Assembly (NCBI GenBank): GCA_947570625.1 | Contig: CANOUP010000002.1 | Location: 62,001-126,000 of the forward strand | Origin: an uncultured Clostridia bacterium | Lineage (GTDB): Bacteria > Bacillota > Clostridia > Christensenellales > Borkfalkiaceae | Length of the DNA stretch: 64,000 nucleotides | Reading direction: 5' to 3' | In this document: positions 60,147 through 64,000 of the stretch, one piece after another | Numbering within the stretch: position 1 is the stretch's first letter | How the letters are laid out: each line of letters begins with the position of its first letter | Notes under the pieces: model-generated | The model's database searches: none | What the model was told of the DNA's origin: nothing | What the model saw: only the letters and a program-made list of their open reading frames with translations | Program-made: the position numbers and the translations under genes

Positions 60147-61598
60147 ATGTCAGACAAAAATAACGTTATGCCTAATAATCTTGACGCAGAACAGGCGTTA
60201 TTGGGCTGTATGCTTATAGATAACGAAATCCTTGCCGAGGTGCTGGATCAGCTTGATAAAAATGATTTTTATCAGGAATCTCATCAGTATATACTTTCTG
60301 CTATGAAGATGGTTTTTGCCGAGCGTAAACCCATAGATATAGTTACGCTATGCGACAGGCTGGACAGCGACGGTAATCTAGACAAAGCGGGCGGTATATC
60401 TTACGTTTCGGAACTGGCACAGATAACGCCGTCCGCCGCCAACTATCGCTATTATCTTGATATCGTTCGGCGCGACAGTGTAAACAGAAGTTTAATCCGC
60501 GCGGCGCGCGAGATTGCCGAATTTGCAAAGTCAAGCGACGACAGCGTAAAGAGCGTACAGTTTGCGGAGGAGCGGATATACAGCGTTTCGAAAACAAACG
60601 ACACTTCGGCGGTAAAAGATATCCGTGAGGGAAGCGGTATAAACGCGGTTCTAGATAAGTTTGAAAAACTTGCAAAGGACAAAGATGCGTTCCGCGGTAT
60701 TCCTACTGGATTTACAAGGCTGGACAGGCTTACGAACGGATTGCAGAAATCCGATTTGATAGTTATAGCGGCGCGCCCCGGTATGGGTAAAACATCGATT
60801 GCAATGAATATAATCGAGAATGCGGCGCTCGGAAGCGACGCTGTCTGCGTTGTCTTTTCTTTGGAAATGCCTGAAGTGCAGATAATCCAAAGGCTTTTGT
60901 GCAGTGCCGCAAACGTAAGTATGTCTTCGGCGCTGTCGGGTAAACTGAGCACAAACGACTGGAAAAAAATCTTTAAAGCAAGCGATAAATTAAGACAGAG
61001 CAGAATTAATATCGACGATTCGTCGCGCGTTACGCCCGCCGAAATACTTTCTAAATGCAGACGCATAAAATCGAAGAATAACGGCAGGCTCGATTTAGTT
61101 ATGATAGACTATATTCAGCTTATGTCGGGCGGAAAAAATCAGGGCGGAGAGCAAAACAGAACTCAGGAAGTCGCTTCGATTACGCGCGAGCTGAAAATTA
61201 TGGCGAAGGAACTCAATGTACCCGTCATCGCGCTTTCGCAGTTAAGGCGTATCCAGTCGGGCGAACCTCAGCTTTCGGACTTGCGCGAGTCGGGCGCAAT
61301 CGAACAGGACGCCGATATAGTTATGTTCATTAACCGTCCAGACGTCAATGCTACGGAGGAAGATATCGAGAAAAAGCATATTGTCAAGGGTATGGCGGAT
61401 TTGATTGTCGCAAAACACAGAAACGGAGGTCTCGACAGAATCAAACTTCGGTTCAAAGGCGAACTTACCAAATTTGTCAATCCCGAGCCGGACGGGGATA
61501 TGCAACCTCCTCCCGAAGGAGAATATTTGCCCGTTCCCGATGAAGCCCCGCAAATCAGTGAAAACTTTATAGCTCCCGACGAAGAAATTCCTTTCTGA
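60147..61598 (+). CDS. dnaB: Replicative DNA helicase
   Basis: Hexameric fork helicase (called DnaC in Bacillus), 483 residues. Seen: N-terminal domain (MPNNLDAEQALLGCMLIDNE), linker, and RecA-like C-terminal domain with Walker A ARPGMGKTSIA, VFSLEMP, Walker B LVMIDYIQLMSG and the LRESGAIEQDADIV motif. A tail of about 35 Pro/Glu-rich residues follows. Its probable loader partner is the DnaD-type protein at 50325-52040. It starts 6 bp after pepF. Confidence 0.97.
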   Translation: MSDKNNVMPNNLDAEQALLGCMLIDNEILAEVLDQLDKNDFYQESHQYILSAMKMVFAERKPIDIVTLCDRLDSDGNLDKAGGISYVSELAQITPSAANYRYYLDIVRRDSVNRSLIRAAREIAEFAKSSDDSVKSVQFAEERIYSVSKTNDTSAVKDIREGSGINAVLDKFEKLAKDKDAFRGIPTGFTRLDRLTNGLQKSDLIVIAARPGMGKTSIAMNIIENAALGSDAVCVVFSLEMPEVQIIQRLLCSAANVSMSSALSGKLSTNDWKKIFKASDKLRQSRINIDDSSRVTPAEILSKCRRIKSKNNGRLDLVMIDYIQLMSGGKNQGGEQNRTQEVASITRELKIMAKELNVPVIALSQLRRIQSGEPQLSDLRESGAIEQDADIVMFINRPDVNATEEDIEKKHIVKGMADLIVAKHRNGGLDRIKLRFKGELTKFVNPEPDGDMQPPPEGEYLPVPDEAPQISENFIAPDEEIPF

Positions 61599-61600
61599 TT

Positions 61601-62596
61601 ATGATTACTCGCATTTTAACGATTGACGAAAATTCGCTTAAACTTTCAAAAAAAATTATCGACGGAGGGGGCGCGGTTGCGTTTCCGACGGAAACGGTTT
61701 ACGGACTCGGCGCAAATGCTTTCGACGATAATGCGGTAAAAAATATTTTTACCGTAAAAGGCAGACCGAACGACAATCCATTGATAGTCCATGTACATAA
61801 AGATTACGATATTACAAACCTTGTAACGGAAATTCCCGATTATGCCGTAAAGCTGGCGCAAGCCTATCTTCCTGGACCGCTGACTATGGTATATAAGAGT
61901 AAAGGAAAAGTAAGCTCTGCCGTGTCGTGCGGATTGGATACTCTGGCTGTCCGCGTTCCCGAACACGAAGGGGCGCAGAAGTTTTTAAAATACGTCCGAT
62001 TGCCTATAGCCGCGCCTTCCGCCAACATTTCAAAGCATGTAAGCCCCGTCACGGCAGAACATGTCTATGCGGATTTAAACGGCAGAATAGAGGTAATTTT
62101 AGACGGCGGGAAGTGCTCGGGGGGAATAGAAAGCACGGTGCTGGACTGTACGGGCGAAGTTCCTGCAATATTGCGGAGCGGACTTATCACGAGAGAAATG
62201 ATTTCAGAAATAGCAGGCGACTGTCTTGTATATACTCCTAAGAACGGGGAACAGGTGCGTTCTCCCGGTATGAAGTATAAACATTATTCCCCTAACTGCG
62301 AAACAATGCTTTTTGAATTCGGAGAATTCGAAAAAGCTTTGATTGCTTACGATAAATACGCAAACAATAATATTAAAGTCTGTTTGTTATGCGACGCAAG
62401 GACTTGCGGACTGTCCGGTAGCAGAGAGTGTCTTAACCTCGGCGATAACGGAAAGGATATTGCTTCGAATTTGTACTATAAACTCCGCGAAGGGGAAGAA
62501 AAGTTTCAGATAATCATCGCCGTTGCACCTGAAATTGACGACGGTATAATGGCGGGGGTAATGAACAGACTTACAAAGGCGTGTAGAAATCAATGA
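61601..62596 (+). CDS. tsaC: Threonylcarbamoyl-AMP synthase (Sua5 type)
   Basis: Makes threonylcarbamoyl-AMP for t6A modification of tRNA. Seen: YrdC domain over residues 1-205 with GAVAFPTETVYGLGANA, KGRPNDNPLIVHV and APSANISKHVSPVTAEHV, then a linker with PGMKYKHYSPN and a C-terminal Sua5 domain. 331 residues, the long Sua5 form. It starts 2 bp after dnaB and overlaps the next gene by 4 bp. Confidence 0.95.
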   Translation: MITRILTIDENSLKLSKKIIDGGGAVAFPTETVYGLGANAFDDNAVKNIFTVKGRPNDNPLIVHVHKDYDITNLVTEIPDYAVKLAQAYLPGPLTMVYKSKGKVSSAVSCGLDTLAVRVPEHEGAQKFLKYVRLPIAAPSANISKHVSPVTAEHVYADLNGRIEVILDGGKCSGGIESTVLDCTGEVPAILRSGLITREMISEIAGDCLVYTPKNGEQVRSPGMKYKHYSPNCETMLFEFGEFEKALIAYDKYANNNIKVCLLCDARTCGLSGSRECLNLGDNGKDIASNLYYKLREGEEKFQIIIAVAPEIDDGIMAGVMNRLTKACRNQ

Positions 62597-63039
62597 AAAG
62601 AAAGAAAATATTATTTGTCTGCACAGGCAATACTTGCCGTAGTCCTATGGCGGAAGCTTTGCTCAGGCATAAAATCAAAAAAAATAAAATCAAATGGTGG
62701 GATACTGCGTCCTGCGGTATTCAAGCCGATGTCGGAGGAACGATAAGTCCAAATAGCAAAACAGTGTTAAACGAATGCGGGATAAACGTAGATAATTTTA
62801 CGCCTCGGCAACTTACGCAAAAACGCATTTCGGCGAGCACGCTTGTGGTGTGTATGACGGCAAACCAGAAACAAATACTTGAAGACTGCGGAAACGTCGT
62901 ATGCGTCCGCGATTTGTGCGGATACGATATACCCGATCCGTACGGTTGCGGTTTAGAGGTGTACAGGCAGACGCGCGAAGCGATTTCGTCGGCTTGCGAC
63001 AGTATAATAAAAAATTATATTTTAACTTATAAAGATTAA
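62593..63039 (+). CDS. Low-molecular-weight phosphatase (YwlE-like protein-arginine phosphatase)
   Basis: 148 residues. Seen: the P-loop VCTGNTCRSPMAEAL near the N-terminus (CX5R) and the acid loop DIPDPYGCGLEVYRQ. The threonine inside CTGNTCRS is the residue that marks arginine phosphatases such as Bacillus YwlE; tyrosine phosphatases have a larger residue there. No McsB arginine kinase gene is in the window. Overlaps tsaC by 4 bp and is followed by rpiB, as in Bacillus (ywlC-ywlE-ywlF order). Confidence 0.9.
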   Translation: MKRKKILFVCTGNTCRSPMAEALLRHKIKKNKIKWWDTASCGIQADVGGTISPNSKTVLNECGINVDNFTPRQLTQKRISASTLVVCMTANQKQILEDCGNVVCVRDLCGYDIPDPYGCGLEVYRQTREAISSACDSIIKNYILTYKD

Positions 63040-63048
63040 GGAGAACAA

Positions 63049-63498
63049 ATGAAAATTGCATTGGCTTGCGACCACGGCGGTCTTAATTTAAAAAACGAAA
63101 TAAAAAAATATCTGAAAGAAAACGGCTATGAATGCGAAGATTACGGAACGGATTCTACGGGAAGTTGCGATTATCCCGATTTTGCTTTGCCTGCGTCTGA
63201 GGCGGTTGCGTCAGGAAAATGCGACAGAGGAATTTTAATCTGTTCGACAGGTATAGGCGTTTCGATTGTCGCCAACAAAGTGCCGGGGGTTCGCTGTGCG
63301 CATTGTCACGATACTTACTGCGCGGAATTTACAAGACTTCACAACGACGCCAACGTTCTGGCAATGGGTGAAAAAGTAGTAGGTACGGGCTATGCGTTAA
63401 AAATAGTAGAAAAATTTTTGACCGTCGAATTCGAGGGTGGAAGACATCAGCGCCGTGTGGATAAAATTACCGAAATAGAAAAGAAGTATTATAAATAA
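63049..63498 (+). CDS. rpiB: Ribose-5-phosphate isomerase B
   Basis: 149 residues. Seen: CDHGGLNLKNEIKKYL at the N-terminus, the active-site CSTGIGVSIVANKVPGVRC, HDTYCAEFTRLHNDANVLAMG and the C-terminal GGRHQRRVDKI. Interconverts ribose-5-phosphate and ribulose-5-phosphate; some relatives act on allose-6-phosphate. AAGGAG precedes the ATG. Last in the dnaB-tsaC-ywlE-rpiB series. Confidence 0.95.
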   Translation: MKIALACDHGGLNLKNEIKKYLKENGYECEDYGTDSTGSCDYPDFALPASEAVASGKCDRGILICSTGIGVSIVANKVPGVRCAHCHDTYCAEFTRLHNDANVLAMGEKVVGTGYALKIVEKFLTVEFEGGRHQRRVDKITEIEKKYYK

Positions 63499-63539
63499 TT
63501 TTTACTTCCGTGCACATAATAACTGTACGGAGGTAAAAT

Positions 63540-63692
63540 ATGAAATTAAATTGCGGTGATACTTGCCCTAAGTCGGGTTCTTACAAAGTTATCGACGTTA
63601 AGGGTAACGTAATTAATTCTGTTTGGGTAGGCGAAGGCGAAACCATGCCCCCTACACAGTATTCCGATTGTCACTACGAATCTGAATCCTAA
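63540..63692 (+). CDS. Small conserved protein (YjzC-like)
   Basis: 50 residues. Seen: CGDTCPKSGSYKVID followed by NSVWVGEGETMPPTQYSDC, a layout like the short YjzC-type proteins of Bacillota (a GxxCPxSGxY opening and an EGExMPPT motif). A strong GGAGG at 63529-63533 precedes ATG 63540 and a 14-bp terminator hairpin follows, so it is a real gene. Three cysteines might bind a metal. Function unknown. Confidence 0.8.
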   Translation: MKLNCGDTCPKSGSYKVIDVKGNVINSVWVGEGETMPPTQYSDCHYESES

Positions 63693-63713
63693 ATTGAATT
63701 ACTTTCGATAAAG

Positions 63714-63745
63714 AGCGACCTCTTGCATTTGTGCAAGAGGTCGCT
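63714..63745 (+). terminator. Terminator after 63540-63692
   Basis: AGCGACCTCTTGCA (63714-63727) and TGCAAGAGGTCGCT (63732-63745), 14 bp, 4-nt loop. Little T-run after it. Confidence 0.78.
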
Positions 63746-63787
63746 TGAATTTATCGTGAATTTACGGCAAATTAATTTTTTAAAGTA

Positions 63788-63816
63788 TTGTAATTAATTA
63801 TCAAATCTGTTATAAT
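63788..63816 (+). promoter_or_regulatory. Promoter near right edge
   Basis: TTGTAA 63788-63793, 17-nt spacer, TATAAT 63811-63816. Just downstream is a small stem GCCTAAA/TTTAGGC (63836-63842 with 63853-63859). Confidence 0.55.
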
Positions 63817-63819
63817 ACG

Positions 63820-64000
63820 GTGGATGGCAAAAAAAGCCTAAACCACACCTTTTTTAGGCTTGATTTAGGCTATTTGGTGCACCGACTTACCGCAAAAACG
63901 AACACTATAATATACAAGGTAAATCGACGGGAATTGTATTGCGCGGTGGAATTGCCGCTGTCGGACTATAAACTGTTCGGCAAGCAATTAGCGGTGCGAT
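63820..64000 (+). other. Unassigned open frame running off the window
   Basis: From GTG 63820 or GTG 63880 one frame stays open for 60 or 40 codons to the right edge (it includes KTNTIIYKVNRRELYCAVEL). No ribosome binding site is obvious and the peptide is not recognised, so it may be the start of a gene or chance. A five-codon frame (MAKKA) from ATG 63824 lies 7 nt after the -10 box. Confidence 0.25.

Overview
The window looks like a stretch of chromosome from an anaerobic, Clostridia-like member of the Bacillota with low-to-moderate GC. The signs are a T-box-regulated thrS, infC-rpmI-rplT behind an attenuator-type leader, WhiA, a DnaD-type primosome protein, an SdpI-family protein, a MazF toxin and a YwlE-like phosphatase. 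There are no outer-membrane or LPS genes. A rubredoxin, a reverse-type rubrerythrin and a CoA-disulfide-reductase-like flavoprotein point to an anaerobic life with oxidative-stress defence. No rRNA, CRISPR array, intact prophage or complete insertion sequence was seen.

Layout. 1-4.0 kb: tyrS, yigZ, recX, birA and nnrD in one tight cluster. 4.0-5.3 kb: a strong promoter, a compact metal-riboswitch-like leader and a CaxA-type cation antiporter. 5.3-11.1 kb: lone mazF, lspA, an rluD-type synthase, a small membrane protein, a DUF512 radical-SAM-like protein, der and plsY. 11.1-16.2 kb: translation genes (T-box thrS, infC-rpmI-rplT, an rRNA methyltransferase, yebC). 16.2-23.6 kb: a structured RNA candidate, a solute-binding-like protein, murB, a PHP protein, whiA and dnaE. 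23.6-28.7 kb: pfkA, a PfkB kinase, an unknown cysteine-cluster protein and a DUF1538 transporter with two PII-like proteins. 28.7-29.9 kb: a decayed insertion (frameshifted hydrolase, integrase scrap) against a tRNA-Pro with the unusual AGG anticodon. 30-40.9 kb: mntP, murG, two small envelope proteins, fba, gapA, an inverted-repeat-flanked SdpI gene, ychF, argS, a HAD phosphatase, reverse rubrerythrin, a Cys/Asn-rich protein and yihY. 40.9-46.5 kb: an L-rhamnose catabolic operon with a divergent DeoR regulator. 46.6-50.3 kb: redox genes, a small-RNA candidate, tRNA-Thr and a CDF transporter. 50.3-63.7 kb: a DnaD protein with a DnaI-like tail, sbcDC, a hydrolase-like protein with a replaced nucleophile, lepB, pepF, dnaB, tsaC, a ywlE-like phosphatase, rpiB and a small conserved protein.

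How it fits together. Most genes are housekeeping: glycolysis (pfkA, PfkB kinase, fba, gapA), cell wall (murB, murG), lipoprotein and protein export (lspA, lepB), replication and repair (dnaE, dnaB, DnaD, recX, sbcCD) and translation. The rhamnose operon covers isomerase, kinase, aldolase and lactaldehyde reductase but has no transporter here. A paired inverted sequence in the divergent promoter region is the likely DeoR operator.

Four observations stand out. (1) At least four genes (lspA, the DUF512 gene, mntP and a small membrane protein) have a near-consensus promoter whose -10 box ends exactly 6 nt before the ATG, with no ribosome binding site, which predicts leaderless mRNAs. (2) The T-box specifier (ACC) and its bulge (TGGA) match, base for base, the anticodon and the rare U73 discriminator of the tRNA-Thr encoded 38 kb away. 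(3) A DnaD-family protein carries the N-terminal cysteine module of the DnaI/DnaC helicase loader without its ATPase. (4) SbcC has no CXXC zinc hook.
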